Source of the DNA: Bacillota bacterium
GTDB lineage: Bacteria; Bacillota; Halanaerobiia; B1SED10-174
Length of the DNA stretch: 36,179 bases
Reading direction: 5' to 3'
Assembly (NCBI GenBank): GCA_007122335.1
Contig: SKTZ01000087.1
Location: 1 to 36,179 of the forward strand
The notes beneath the pieces were generated by a model, which saw only the letters and a program-made list of their open reading frames with translations, was not told the origin of the DNA and searched no databases. Positions within the stretch are counted from its first letter, which is position 1; each line of letters begins with the position of its first letter. Of the stretch, positions 14,144 to 23,178 are shown in pieces. Both the position numbers and the translations under genes were made by a program.

Positions 14144-14951
14144 AGTGGTTGGAGAAGAAGGAAAGAATTTTTTCCCAGGGAGATTTTTTTATTTTGAAGT
14201 CTTGCAAATCTTCCCGGGCCGCCTGATAGCCGAGTTCAATGGCTTCTTTGGTTTTTTTCAAATCCCAGGAACCTATATCCCCAAGGTCGGGAGTTATCCA
14301 GTAGTCCGCCTGGCGGGCGTTTTTTTCTTCCCGATCCCGGGTCATCAGGTAGGTTGACTTGTAAAACATCTCAATAATATTGCGGGGTTCTTTTTGCAGG
14401 GGGGAGTGCTGGGTAAGGTCAACTGCAATTATAGGGCGAACCTTTTTTTGCTGAAGGATGGAGGTAGGTACACTCTGGAGAACTCCACCATCTACCAGTG
14501 TCCTGCCGTTTCTTTTTACAGGGGAAAAGATGCCGGGTATGGCGCAGGAGGCGGTGACCGCTGAAATTACGTCGCCCTGGTTCATGCAAACCAGGCAGTT
14601 TTCAATAATATCAACAGCAACAACATCCAGGGTAATATATAAATCGGAAAAATCGGGCCGCCCCAGGTCTCTTTCCAGGATTCGAGCAATGAATTCGGTG
14701 TTGATCAGGCCCCGGCGGGGAAGGCGGGTCCGGGGAATATTCCGGAAAAAATCGCTCCTGGTCAGATTTAGGGCTAGGTCTTCCATTTCTCCGGGGGATA
14801 TCCCCGCAGCATAATAAGCGCCAATTATGGAACCGGCGCTCGTTCCGGCAATGGCATCAACCTTGATATTTTGTTCTTCAATAAATTTAAGTACTCCAAT
14901 GTGGGCAAAACCCCGCAGGGCTCCACCGCTTAAAGCAAGGCCGACCCCCAT
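14142..14951 (-). CDS. Patatin-like phospholipase (RssA-type)
   Basis: A 269-residue cytosolic serine lipase of the patatin family, with a Ser-Asp dyad. The oxyanion-hole SGGALRG is near residue 8, the nucleophile GTSAG has Ser38, and DGG with Asp154 (LVDGGVLQSVP) completes the site. IIGAYYAAG after the nucleophile is typical of the YlbK/RssA group. Members hydrolyse phospholipids or fatty acyl esters. No signal peptide is seen. ATG 14951 has GGGGAGG seven bases upstream. It is convergent with the TPR-protein gene and shares its terminator. Confidence 0.9.
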   Translation of the reverse strand: MGVGLALSGGALRGFAHIGVLKFIEEQNIKVDAIAGTSAGSIIGAYYAAGISPGEMEDLALNLTRSDFFRNIPRTRLPRRGLINTEFIARILERDLGRPDFSDLYITLDVVAVDIIENCLVCMNQGDVISAVTASCAIPGIFSPVKRNGRTLVDGGVLQSVPTSILQQKKVRPIIAVDLTQHSPLQKEPRNIIEMFYKSTYLMTRDREEKNARQADYWITPDLGDIGSWDLKKTKEAIELGYQAAREDLQDFKIKKSPWEKILSFFSNH

Positions 14952-15261
14952 TTTAATACCTCCCCAAGAGCAGATTTATTCGGTATCCCTTACAAAGTGT
15001 TATTGCATGCTCTCCCAACAGGAAAGAGATTTAAAATAATGAAAAATGTCCAGTGTAAAGAAGGTGGAATCCTGAAAAGCATTTTGGGATTTTTTGTTTT
15101 TCAACCCTTTGTAATTGTTCCATTTGTTCTGATTATAATTTAACTGGGCAAGGTGGTCAAGCCAGGAGCAATTAAATTTTCTGAAGGGGGCCCCAAAATG
15201 AAGAGAGGATAAAATTATTCACCTGCCCTATTATAACTCCTGGAAAACTGCAGGGTAAGAA
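14952..15261. other. Intergenic stretch without a clear gene
   Basis: About 310 bases between the patatin start and the doubtful ORF at 15262. A TATAAT at 15134-15139 on the plus strand has a weak TTGTAA 19 bases before it, which could be a poor promoter for the following ORF. I see no convincing promoter for the patatin gene and no other feature here. Confidence 0.5.
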
Positions 15262-15624
15262 TTGATTATATTAAATTATTCCTTTATCCCGGCCTTGAAG
15301 AATGATTTGAGCCTGTTATATTCGGATTTCCTGTCCTTGGTCCATGGTATTAATCCACCGGTTCCAGAGGAATTGGGGGCTGGAATATTTCCGGAACTGG
15401 ACTGGAATCGATACCAGGAGTTAGAAGGGTTAGATTATCAATGTTTTTCCTGGGTTCTGGAAAAATGTTTTCCCGATATAGTAACTCTGGAATACGATGG
15501 TTCACGCAAGAATTTTGCCTGTGGCAGTAACTCCCATTCAATAATCAGGCAGGTCGAGAGCATCAGAGGGATAAAAAAAAGCAATAGGTGTTTAAGGAAA
15601 AAAGGGATCATTAAATTAATGTAG
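15262..15624 (+). CDS. Doubtful hypothetical ORF, perhaps a remnant of a TIM-barrel (DUF692-like) protein
   Basis: A 120-residue TTG-initiated ORF. The middle (PELDWNRYQELEGLDYQCFSWV, then PDIVTLEYDGS) has a real-protein look and recalls the C-terminal part of DUF692-type TIM-barrel proteins. The ends (IIRQVESIRGIKKSNRCLRKK) are basic and unconvincing. No good Shine-Dalgarno precedes the TTG, only GGGTAAGAA. I read it as a truncated or decaying gene; it may not be translated. No partner domain is found in other frames upstream. Confidence 0.3.
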   Translation: MIILNYSFIPALKNDLSLLYSDFLSLVHGINPPVPEELGAGIFPELDWNRYQELEGLDYQCFSWVLEKCFPDIVTLEYDGSRKNFACGSNSHSIIRQVESIRGIKKSNRCLRKKGIIKLM

Positions 15625-15669
15625 AAAATCTTATTTACGTTTGGATAGGATTAGCAGAAGAAAGAAATT

Positions 15670-15758
15670 AAAGAGATAGGATAACTTTCTGTCTGGTTAT
15701 CATTATTATGTTTATGCAGCAACAAACACCAATTTGTTAAATAACCCTATTTCTCTTT
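15670..15758 (+). ncRNA. Possible structured RNA (three-way junction)
   Basis: An outer stem AAAGAGA-TAGG (15670-15680) with CCTA-(TT)-TCTCTTT (15746-15758) encloses two hairpins: ATAAC/GTTAT (15681-15700) and AACAAA/TTTGTT (15721-15738). The nested layout is tidy for an AT-rich gap, but each helix is short. No known RNA class is recognised. It precedes the lipoprotein gene by about 130 bases. Confidence 0.25.
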
Positions 15759-15886
15759 GATTCACCTTTGGTCGGCTCTAGCTGAATCCCGGGTCAATTT
15801 TTAAATTTAGGTAGTGTTTTTTGAAATTTGGTTCAGGTAAATTCCTGGTGGCAGCTTGTTTGGTTTTTTGGAATGGAGGTAAAATA

Positions 15887-16354
15887 ATGAAAAAGGTTTT
15901 GCGTTGGGTTGTTCTGGGCCTTGCGGTTTTCCTCCTTCTTTCCTGCACCACTGATTACGCCAGGTTATTTAACAATCAAAGAGCCCTGCGGGCAGAAGAG
16001 GATCAATTTTATTTCCGGATTAGAAATGGTCGGATAAACCCGGGAATGGAATTTCAGGATTATTCTGGTATAAATACAATTTGGATGTTAAATAGCCCTG
16101 GTGAATCCTGGATTACCTGCAGTTATGATTTGCAAATAGATAAAGGTCGCTTTAAGGTTATACTTATTTCCCCTGCGGGAGAGATTCTCAACATAGTGGA
16201 AACTTCAATAAGCGGAACCAGGACAATAAATCTTCTCCCGGGAGAGAGCAGGATCAGGATAGTGGGGGCCAGGACCACAGGGAAAATAGATTTTTATTTA
16301 GAAACTGGCCCCGGTATTGAAGAAAAAAGAAGTCCCCGCTTTGAGATAAATTAA
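15887..16354 (+). CDS. Small lipoprotein, unknown function
   Basis: A 155-residue protein with a type II signal peptide: MKK, a hydrophobic core (WVVLGLAVFLLL) and the lipobox LLSC with the Cys at about residue 20. It should be lipid-anchored outside the cytoplasmic membrane. The mature part is rich in beta strands (WITCSYDLQIDKGRFKVILI, then INLLPGESRIRIVGA, KIDFYLE) and looks like a single all-beta domain. I do not recognise a family. ATG 15887 follows GGAGG (15874-15878). An in-frame TTG at 15821 would add 22 residues but spoils the signal peptide, so it was not used. Confidence 0.75.
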   Translation: MKKVLRWVVLGLAVFLLLSCTTDYARLFNNQRALRAEEDQFYFRIRNGRINPGMEFQDYSGINTIWMLNSPGESWITCSYDLQIDKGRFKVILISPAGEILNIVETSISGTRTINLLPGESRIRIVGARTTGKIDFYLETGPGIEEKRSPRFEIN

Positions 16355-16544
16355 CCGGGAAAAAGGGATTTAAGAAATGATCTGGAATAAAAACATAAAG
16401 GAAACAGCGTAAAACATTTTTCGGGCCGGGGCTGATTTAGTGGAAGCGATGATTTTTCTTGCCAAAACGGGGGAAATAGTGTAATCTAATAATAATCGGG
16501 CTGTAACTGGTGCAGCTTTATTTTTTTATGCAAGAGGTGGAAAA

Positions 16545-17882
16545 ATGCATATAATAATAATCGGGGCAGGCAAGGTTGGGTACAGCCTGGCCGAGAAATT
16601 GAGTAGAGAACAACACGATATTTTTTTAATCGACCATAATGAAAACCGCCTGGAAACAGTCCAGGAGAATCTTGATGTTTCGACTATTTTAGGGCCAGGT
16701 GGAAACATTTATACCCTGCAGGAAGCAGGCGTAGCAGAAGCTGACCTGCTCCTGGCTGTAACTAACGCTGAAGAGGTAAATATTCTGGCCTGCCTACTGG
16801 GCGGGCAGATGGGAGTAAAAAGGACTGTGGCCAGGGTTTCTAACCCGGAGTATGTGGAAAACGGTCCCTTTGAAATTTCTTCCTTCGGGATCGATTTAAT
16901 GATTAACCCTGAAATGGTAACTGCAGAATCAATCCTCAAGTTAATTCGGGTCCCGGAAGCTTTGAACGTGGAATATTTCGCTAACCGGCGGGTGCAACTT
17001 TTGGAATTAAGTGTTGATAAGGATTCTCCAATTGTGGGAAAAACCCTCTATGAACTGGATTTTGACCACTCCTATCTAATTGTTGCCGTAATGCGTAACG
17101 GCAAAATTGTAATTCCTCATGGTAGTGACAAAATCGAACCTGATGACCTGATTTTTGTCATGGCTAGAACAGAAGATATGCTTGCCGTGGAAGAATTTTT
17201 GGGGAAAAGAAGAGAAAAGGCCAGAGATATTACCATTCTGGGAGGAGGCAAACTGGGTTATCAGCTTGCAAAAATCCTGGAGAAGAAGGATTTTAATGTC
17301 AAATTAATTGAAAAACAGATTAAAAGGTGCCAATGGCTTTCAGAAAAACTGGAAAAAACCCAGATAATTAATGGAGATGGAACAGACCTTAATTTACTGG
17401 AAAGCGAAGATATTGCCAGTTCTGATATTTTTGCTGCAATGACCGGAGATGACAAGGCCAATATTTTGGTTTCTCTCCTGGTTAAACACCTGGGAGTTCC
17501 CCGGACAATATCCCAGTTGCGCCGCTCGGATTATGTTCCCCTGGTGGAAAAACTGGGTATTGATGTTGCAGTAAGCCCCCGGATGCTCACCGCCGGGGCA
17601 ATAATGAAATTTATCAGGCGGGGGAAAATTCTTTCTGTAACATTTTTGGAAGGGGACCGGGCTGAAATGCTGGAACTTATCGCTCCTTCTGAAGGCAGGA
17701 TAATCAACAAACCCCTTAAGGAATTGAAACTGCCCCGGGGAATGATAATTGGAGCTATCTGCCGGGGGGATGAAGTCATAGTTCCCGGTGGAAATGACTT
17801 TATTGGGCCTGGAGACCTGATTATCATTTTTGCTCTGCCGCAGGCAATTGCCCAGATAGAGAAAATTTTTGATGGTCGGTGA
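16545..17882 (+). CDS. trkA: Trk system potassium uptake protein TrkA
   Basis: Cytoplasmic NAD-binding regulator of the Trk/Ktr potassium channel, 445 residues. It has two RCK modules in tandem. The first begins IIIGAGKVGYSLAEKL (GxGxxG at residues 5-10), the second ITILGGGKLGYQLAKIL near residue 228. Each is followed by a TrkA-C domain (about 140-220 and 370-445). The NAD-acidic residue is in FLIDHNENR. ATG 16545 follows AAGAGGTGG. It ends just before trkH, so the two form an operon, as expected for the gating ring and its channel. TrkH-TrkA uptake is important under osmotic stress. Confidence 0.95.
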   Translation: MHIIIIGAGKVGYSLAEKLSREQHDIFLIDHNENRLETVQENLDVSTILGPGGNIYTLQEAGVAEADLLLAVTNAEEVNILACLLGGQMGVKRTVARVSNPEYVENGPFEISSFGIDLMINPEMVTAESILKLIRVPEALNVEYFANRRVQLLELSVDKDSPIVGKTLYELDFDHSYLIVAVMRNGKIVIPHGSDKIEPDDLIFVMARTEDMLAVEEFLGKRREKARDITILGGGKLGYQLAKILEKKDFNVKLIEKQIKRCQWLSEKLEKTQIINGDGTDLNLLESEDIASSDIFAAMTGDDKANILVSLLVKHLGVPRTISQLRRSDYVPLVEKLGIDVAVSPRMLTAGAIMKFIRRGKILSVTFLEGDRAEMLELIAPSEGRIINKPLKELKLPRGMIIGAICRGDEVIVPGGNDFIGPGDLIIIFALPQAIAQIEKIFDGR

Positions 17883-17888
17883 TGGATT

Positions 17889-19316
17889 ATGCGTTACGGA
17901 ACCCTTTTTAACATCCTGGGGAAACTGATTTTTTTCCTGGGCTTGTCCCTGTTATTACCTCTGGGATGGGCAGTTTATTATGGAGAGGCTACCGGGCCAT
18001 TTATATGGCCCATTTTGCTTTCCATTTTCCTGGGTGGTTCTCTTTTTAACCGGGTAAAGGAAAATGGCGATATCCGGCCCAGAGAAGGCTTTGCCGTTGT
18101 GGGCCTGGGCTGGCTGGTTACTGTCCTGATCGGGGTTTTACCCTACCTGATTTCCGGAACTTTTTCCACTTTTAGTGATGCTTTTTTCGAGACAATGTCC
18201 GGATTTTCAACCACGGGAGCCAGTGTTTTAGCAGATATTGAAGGAACCGATCGCAGTATTCTCTTCTGGAGGAGCTTAACCCACTGGCTGGGCGGGATGG
18301 GCATTATGGTTTTATTTATCTCCATCCTGGGAACAGTAGGTCCGGGAGGATTACAGGTTTTTCGAGCTGAAGTTCCGGGTACCTACAGTCTCGAGAAATT
18401 CAAACCCCGAATCAAAGAGATGGCAGCAATACTCTGGACTACATATGTGGTTATCTCCGGTGCCCAGACAATTGCCCTTCTGTTTGCGGGCCTGGATTTT
18501 TTCGATGCCACCGTCCACACCTTCGGAACCATGGCCACGGGAGGATTCAGCTCCTATTCTGCAAGTATTGGGGCCTTTGATAATACTGTCCGGTGGATAA
18601 TAACCTTTTTCATGTTTTTGGCGGGGGTAAATTTCAGCCTTTATTACGTGGCCCTGCGCAGGAAAACCCTGCGGGAATTCTGGAAAAGTGCAGAATTTCG
18701 CCTTTATCTCGGTATTCTGGTTTTCTTTTCTATTGTTATGACCCTGGTTCTCTGGGGAGAAGGGGAGACCATCACCGATACTGTTTTCCAGGTGGTTTCC
18801 ATTACTACGACTACTGGGTTTGCTACCGCTGATTTTGCTGCCTGGCCTTTTGCCGCCAGCGGCATCCTTGTTTTTTTGATGTTTATCGGGGGTTGCGCAG
18901 GATCTACCGGGGGATCGATGAAAGTAGGCCGCCACCTGATCCTTTCCCGACACGCCATGATTGAAATGCAGAGGATGGTCAGGCCCCGCCGGGTTTTGAG
19001 CATGAGGATCGAGGGCATGGTTATCCCGGAAAGGGTTATAACCAATATTTTGACTTTTGCTTTCATTTATTTATTCCTTACTGCTGTGAGTACAATTGTT
19101 GTGCTTACGGGGGGACATAATCTGGTAACCAGTTTTTCTGCCGTTGTGGCCTGTATAGGCAATATAGGGCCTGGCCTGGGTGGAGTAGGGCCAACTATGG
19201 ATTACACCATTTTTGGTGGAGGTTATAAAATTTACCTGGCCTTTTTGATGCTGATTGGAAGGCTCGAGATATTTACAATTTTAGTTTTATTCCTGCCTAA
19301 TACGTGGCGCAGGTAA
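17889..19316 (+). CDS. trkH: Trk system potassium uptake protein TrkH
   Basis: The ion-conducting subunit, 475 residues, with the four membrane-pore-membrane repeats of the TrkH/TrkG/KtrB family. The four filter loops are visible: SGFSTTGAS, MATGGFSSYS, TTTTGFATADF and ACIGNIGPGLGG. SLTHWLGGMGIMV and GGCAGSTGGSMKVGR are also typical. It is a K+ channel-like transporter in the cytoplasmic membrane, gated by TrkA. The start is ATG 17889, six bases after the trkA stop, with only a weak Shine-Dalgarno (GGTGATGG), suggesting translational coupling to trkA. A strong terminator follows. Confidence 0.95.
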   Translation: MRYGTLFNILGKLIFFLGLSLLLPLGWAVYYGEATGPFIWPILLSIFLGGSLFNRVKENGDIRPREGFAVVGLGWLVTVLIGVLPYLISGTFSTFSDAFFETMSGFSTTGASVLADIEGTDRSILFWRSLTHWLGGMGIMVLFISILGTVGPGGLQVFRAEVPGTYSLEKFKPRIKEMAAILWTTYVVISGAQTIALLFAGLDFFDATVHTFGTMATGGFSSYSASIGAFDNTVRWIITFFMFLAGVNFSLYYVALRRKTLREFWKSAEFRLYLGILVFFSIVMTLVLWGEGETITDTVFQVVSITTTTGFATADFAAWPFAASGILVFLMFIGGCAGSTGGSMKVGRHLILSRHAMIEMQRMVRPRRVLSMRIEGMVIPERVITNILTFAFIYLFLTAVSTIVVLTGGHNLVTSFSAVVACIGNIGPGLGGVGPTMDYTIFGGGYKIYLAFLMLIGRLEIFTILVLFLPNTWRR

Positions 19317-19320
19317 GAAA

Positions 19321-19347
19321 AAGGTGACCTGAGGGGTCACCTTTTTT
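19321..19347 (+). terminator. Terminator after trkAH
   Basis: AAGGTGACC (19321-19329) and GGTCACCTT (19335-19343) form a 9-bp stem with a five-base loop, followed by a run of T. It lies five bases after the trkH stop. Confidence 0.92.
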
Positions 19348-19401
19348 GCAGGGAAAACAGGTTTTTAGTTAAAGTAATAAAAGACAGGAAAGGGGAGGCA
19401 A

Positions 19402-20817
19402 ATGAATACTGATGAGTTCAGGAAAAATGGATATGCCTTCGTGGACTGGGCCGCTGATTACCTGGAGGAGATTGAAAAATATCCAGTGAAAGCCCGGGTT
19501 AAACCGGGAGATATTAAAAGCCAGATTCCCGGATCTCCCCCGGAAAAAGGGGAAAAAATGGAAGAAATTTTCGGGGATTTTAAAGAAATTATCATTCCCG
19601 GAATGACTCACTGGCAGCACCCGGGCTGGTTTGCCTATTTTCCGGCTAACAATAGCCCGGAATCCATCCTTGCAGAGCTACTTACCGCAGGAATGGGGGC
19701 TCAGTGTATGGTCTGGGCGACATCTCCTGCTGCCACAGAACTGGAAGAAGTGGTTACCGAATGGCTAAAACAAATGTTGCATTTACCAGAGGATTGGGCC
19801 GGCGTTATCCAGGACACTGCTTCCACGGCAACTCTCTGTGCCCTGCTCACCGCCCGGGAATGGAAATCCAATTTCCAGGTAAATGAAAAGGGAATGGAAG
19901 GCAAATTTGTAATTTATGTTTCCCAGGAGGCCCATTCCAGCGCGGAAAAGGGAGGCAAAATAGCGGGTTTTGGCAGGGGAAATATTCGCTATATTGAGAC
20001 TGACGAAAAATTTGCCATGAAACCAGAAGAACTGGAGCGGGCGATTATCGAGGATCAGGAAAAAGGGATGCGGCCTACAGCAGTTGTGGCCACTCTTGGA
20101 ACAACTTCCTCCGGGGCTTTTGATCCCTTAGATGAACTGGGCAGAATCTGCAAAAAACATTCAGTCTGGCTTCATGTTGATGCAGCCTATGCCGGACCTG
20201 CTGCGATGTTAGAGGAAAAAAGGCATCTTTTCCGGGGACTTGAAAACGTGGACTCGTTTGTGTTTAATCCCCACAAGTGGCTTCTAACCAATTTTGATTG
20301 CTCGGTTTATTATGTTAAAAACCCCGAGCTTTTAACCCGAACCATGTCGATTGACCCTGAATACCTAAAAACCGCCCATGACCAGGAGGTGAAAAATTTC
20401 CGGGACTGGGGTGTTCCACTGGGGAGAAGGTTCAGGGCGTTGAAGCTCTGGTTTGTCCTGCGTTCTTACGGGACAGAGGGGTTACAGGAATTTTTACGGG
20501 AACATATCCGGCTCGGGGAATTTTTCAAAAACCTGGTGCTGGAGGATCCGGATTTTGAATTAATGGCTCCAGCAGAACTGGGGTTGGTCTGTTTTCGGTA
20601 TAACTCGGGAGATATTAAAGGTGAAAACCTGGACAATTTTAACAGGCAGTTGATGGAGGGGATTAATTCCCGGGGAGAAGTCTTTTTGACCCATACTGTT
20701 CTGGGTGAAAAATTTGTCCTGCGAATGGCAATTGGGCAGAGAACAACCCGGGAAGAACACGTCCGAAAGGCCTGGGAGATTATTAAAGAAGAGACGAGAA
20801 ATTTAAAAGATAAATAG
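19402..20817 (+). CDS. Pyridoxal-phosphate-dependent decarboxylase (aromatic amino acid / group II type)
   Basis: A 471-residue group II decarboxylase close to aromatic-L-amino-acid decarboxylases. Landmarks are KPGDIKSQIPGSPPEKGE, then ITHWQHP-type GMTHWQHPGWFAYFPANNS, IQDTASTATL, QEAHSS (His178 stacks on the ring), HVDAAYAG (Asp260 binds the pyridine nitrogen) and NPHKWLL (Lys292 forms the Schiff base). It would convert an aromatic amino acid (Tyr, Phe, Trp or DOPA) to its amine and CO2. The true substrate is not fixed by these motifs. ATG 19402 follows AAGGGGAGG. A GlcD-type flavoprotein begins 27 bases later, so the two are probably one operon. Confidence 0.9.
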   Translation: MNTDEFRKNGYAFVDWAADYLEEIEKYPVKARVKPGDIKSQIPGSPPEKGEKMEEIFGDFKEIIIPGMTHWQHPGWFAYFPANNSPESILAELLTAGMGAQCMVWATSPAATELEEVVTEWLKQMLHLPEDWAGVIQDTASTATLCALLTAREWKSNFQVNEKGMEGKFVIYVSQEAHSSAEKGGKIAGFGRGNIRYIETDEKFAMKPEELERAIIEDQEKGMRPTAVVATLGTTSSGAFDPLDELGRICKKHSVWLHVDAAYAGPAAMLEEKRHLFRGLENVDSFVFNPHKWLLTNFDCSVYYVKNPELLTRTMSIDPEYLKTAHDQEVKNFRDWGVPLGRRFRALKLWFVLRSYGTEGLQEFLREHIRLGEFFKNLVLEDPDFELMAPAELGLVCFRYNSGDIKGENLDNFNRQLMEGINSRGEVFLTHTVLGEKFVLRMAIGQRTTREEHVRKAWEIIKEETRNLKDK

Positions 20818-20844
20818 AGCAAAGAGGATAAGGAGCGGATTTTC

Positions 20845-22257
20845 ATGCAGCAAGAAATAGTAGAACAGCTAAAAAAAATTGTAGGAGAAAAATGGGTGGA
20901 TACTGACGAAGAAAGGGTCTGGAAATACAGCCACGAGCATACTCACGAATCCTATGGCCTGGTTGCGCCCAAACCCGTTGGCGGCTCTGTTATTGTTAAA
21001 CCGGTTAAAACAGAAGAGGTTTCTGAGATAATGAAGCTTGCTTATGAAGTTGATATCCCCGTTATTCCCCGGGGAGCAGGGACTGCACTTGCCGCAAATG
21101 CCACTCCCAATCAACCCAGTATAATACTTTCCCTGGAGAGAATGAATAAGATCATTGAAGTTGATGATACAAACCTGATAATAACCTCTGAGGCTGCTGT
21201 AAGCCTGGGGGATTTGATTGAATACCTCAAGGGGGAGGGAAATCTCCACTTTCCCCTGCACCCCGGTGATGAGGGAGCCCAGGTTGGGGCCATGGTTGCC
21301 ATGAACGCCGGGGGAGTTAGAGCAGTCCGGCACGGAGTTATGCGGGATCAGGTCCGTGGTTTAGAAGCTGTATTACCCACGGGCGAAATTATCCAGACTG
21401 GGGGCAGCATGGGGAAACTCGCCAAAGATAACGCGGGATTGAATTTGACTCACCTTTTGATAGGAAGCGAAGGAATTCTGGGGATTATTACCCGAGTTAT
21501 GTTAAAATTACACCCCAAACCCCGTTATTCTGCAACCTTAATTGCCTCCTTCCCGGAAAGAGTTGCTGCATTCAGGTCCGTTCCCAGGTTAATCAAGGAA
21601 GGGATCATTCCCATGGCGGTGGAGTACGTGGAAAAGGACCAGATTAAAGAAACGGCTTCTGACCTGGGTAAAAGATGGCCTGCTCCCGATGGAGAAGGAG
21701 ACTTAATCCTGATAATGGCCGAGAAGAGCGAGGATGATTTTTATGAACAGGCCCGGGAGATAGAGAAAATTTGTTCTGAAGAAGGGGTTCTTAATATATT
21801 CATGGCGGAATCTCCCGCAGAACAGAGGGATATTATCGAAATCCGTAGCCATATCCTTCCTGCAATTGAAAAAGATATTGTTGATTCTCCTGATATTACA
21901 GTCCCCCGCAGCCAGCTGGAAAACCTGATGCAAGCTCTGGATGAACTGGCGGAAAAATTCAATACCAGGATCCCTGTTATAGCTCACGCAGGTGACGGCA
22001 ATCTCCATGCTTTTATTCTGAAAGAAAACGGTCAGGTACCTGATTACTACGATGAGCTTAAAGAATCAATGTACCAAAAAACCCTGGAATTGGGTGGGAC
22101 AATAACCGGGGAACACGGGGTTGGGAGTTTGCGTTTAAACCAGCTGAAAATGCAGTTTTCAACCCGGGAACTGGAGATAATGTGGGGAATCAAAAAAGCT
22201 TTCGACCCCAAAAATCTGCTTAATCCGGGGAAAAAAGTTATCCAATTCAAAAATTAA
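20845..22257 (+). CDS. FAD-binding oxidoreductase, GlcD / D-lactate dehydrogenase type
   Basis: A 470-residue flavoprotein of the VAO/PCMH family. The FAD-binding domain (about 40-220) holds VIPRGAGTALAANA, HPGDEGAQVGAMVAMNAGG and GSEGILGIITRVMLKLHP. The C-terminal domain has HAGDGNLHAF and GTITGEHGVGSLR, which line the active site. Family members oxidise glycolate, D-lactate or other 2-hydroxy acids. No second subunit (GlcE or GlcF iron-sulfur protein) is present, so the electron acceptor is unclear. ATG 20845 follows AAGGAG. It is the last gene of the operon with the PLP decarboxylase. Confidence 0.88.
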   Translation: MQQEIVEQLKKIVGEKWVDTDEERVWKYSHEHTHESYGLVAPKPVGGSVIVKPVKTEEVSEIMKLAYEVDIPVIPRGAGTALAANATPNQPSIILSLERMNKIIEVDDTNLIITSEAAVSLGDLIEYLKGEGNLHFPLHPGDEGAQVGAMVAMNAGGVRAVRHGVMRDQVRGLEAVLPTGEIIQTGGSMGKLAKDNAGLNLTHLLIGSEGILGIITRVMLKLHPKPRYSATLIASFPERVAAFRSVPRLIKEGIIPMAVEYVEKDQIKETASDLGKRWPAPDGEGDLILIMAEKSEDDFYEQAREIEKICSEEGVLNIFMAESPAEQRDIIEIRSHILPAIEKDIVDSPDITVPRSQLENLMQALDELAEKFNTRIPVIAHAGDGNLHAFILKENGQVPDYYDELKESMYQKTLELGGTITGEHGVGSLRLNQLKMQFSTRELEIMWGIKKAFDPKNLLNPGKKVIQFKN

Positions 22258-22284
22258 TTTCCTGGGTTTTTCCGAAAATTAAAA

Positions 22285-22310
22285 GAGCTGTTGCCAAAAG
22301 GCAACAGCTC
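22285..22310. terminator. Bidirectional terminator between GlcD and the permease operon
   Basis: GAGCTGTTGCC, loop AAAA, GGCAACAGCTC is a perfect 11-bp hairpin. On the minus strand it is followed by TTTTAATTTT, so it ends the dppC transcript. On the plus strand the tail is CTGCAGGTTCCTTTTT, which is weaker. Confidence 0.85.
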
Positions 22311-22339
22311 CTGCAGGTTCCTTTTTGGGGCCTGTTTTT

Positions 22340-23164
22340 TTATTTTAGCCTCGGGTCAAATACATCTCGCAGGCCGTCTCCGAGCAGGTTAAAACCCAGT
22401 GTAGTGAATACAATAGCGATACCGGCATAGGTAGCAACATGCGGGGCGGTCCGCAGAGCCGCCCGGGCTGTTGCCAGCATCCGGCCCCAGCTGATTGTGG
22501 GGGGCTGAGTACCCAAACCAAGGAAACTTAAAGCTGCTTCAGTAACGATGGCCAGACCCATTCCCAGGCTGATAATAACCAGCAGGGGAGCGAAGCTATT
22601 AATGAGAATATGTTTTACAAGTATGCGGACATGGGAGGCTCCGAGCGAACGTGCGGCCAGGACGAAATCTTCTTCTTTAAGGGCCAAAACCTGGCTCCTG
22701 GTAACCCGAGCAAGTTGGGGGATCCGGACGATGGCAATAGCCAGCATCGCGTTAAAAAGACTGGGCCCGAGAACTGCGACAATGAATATTGCCAGTAAGA
22801 TGGCGGGAAAAGCCAGGATCAGATCCATGAACCGCATTATCAGTTCGTCAATTTTCCCTCCAACGTAGCCGGCTAAAAGCCCGAGAATTACCCCTATGAC
22901 CAGGGATATGCTAACGGCCACAACACCTACATAAAGCGAGGCCCGGGTTCCCATAATAATCCTGCTCAATACACATCGCCCCAGATTGTCGGTCCCCAGG
23001 ATATACTCCCCACCAAATCCCTGGGGAGCTTCATAGCGGTTGTAAATGTTTTGGGTATAGGGATCATTGGGAACTATATAAGGGGCGATAATGGCGGTTA
23101 AGGAGACAATAAAAATGATGACCAGGCCTGCTACTGCTTGTTTATTTCTAAGAATTCTTTTCAT
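22340..23164 (-). CDS. Peptide/nickel-type ABC transporter permease (DppC-like), set 1
   Basis: A 274-residue inner-membrane permease with about six membrane segments. It has the N-terminal OppC/DppC extension (IAPYIVPNDPYTQNIYN, then GTDNLGRCVLSRIIMGTR). The EAA loop LAARSLGASHVRILVKHIL near residue 185 contacts the ATPase, and LSFLGLGTQPPTISWGRML and NLLGDGLRDVFDPRLK are typical. It partners the DppB-like protein encoded 14 bases upstream. No ATPase gene is in this minus-strand cluster. ATG 23164 follows AGGGGAGA. It closes the operon binding protein-permease-permease. Confidence 0.92.
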   Translation of the reverse strand: MKRILRNKQAVAGLVIIFIVSLTAIIAPYIVPNDPYTQNIYNRYEAPQGFGGEYILGTDNLGRCVLSRIIMGTRASLYVGVVAVSISLVIGVILGLLAGYVGGKIDELIMRFMDLILAFPAILLAIFIVAVLGPSLFNAMLAIAIVRIPQLARVTRSQVLALKEEDFVLAARSLGASHVRILVKHILINSFAPLLVIISLGMGLAIVTEAALSFLGLGTQPPTISWGRMLATARAALRTAPHVATYAGIAIVFTTLGFNLLGDGLRDVFDPRLK

Positions 23165-23178
23165 AGTTGTCTCCCCTC

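Noticed and set aside
18351-18953. 200-residue minus-strand ORF inside trkH
   Set aside because: Shadow of a confident membrane protein, with a composition unlike a real protein.
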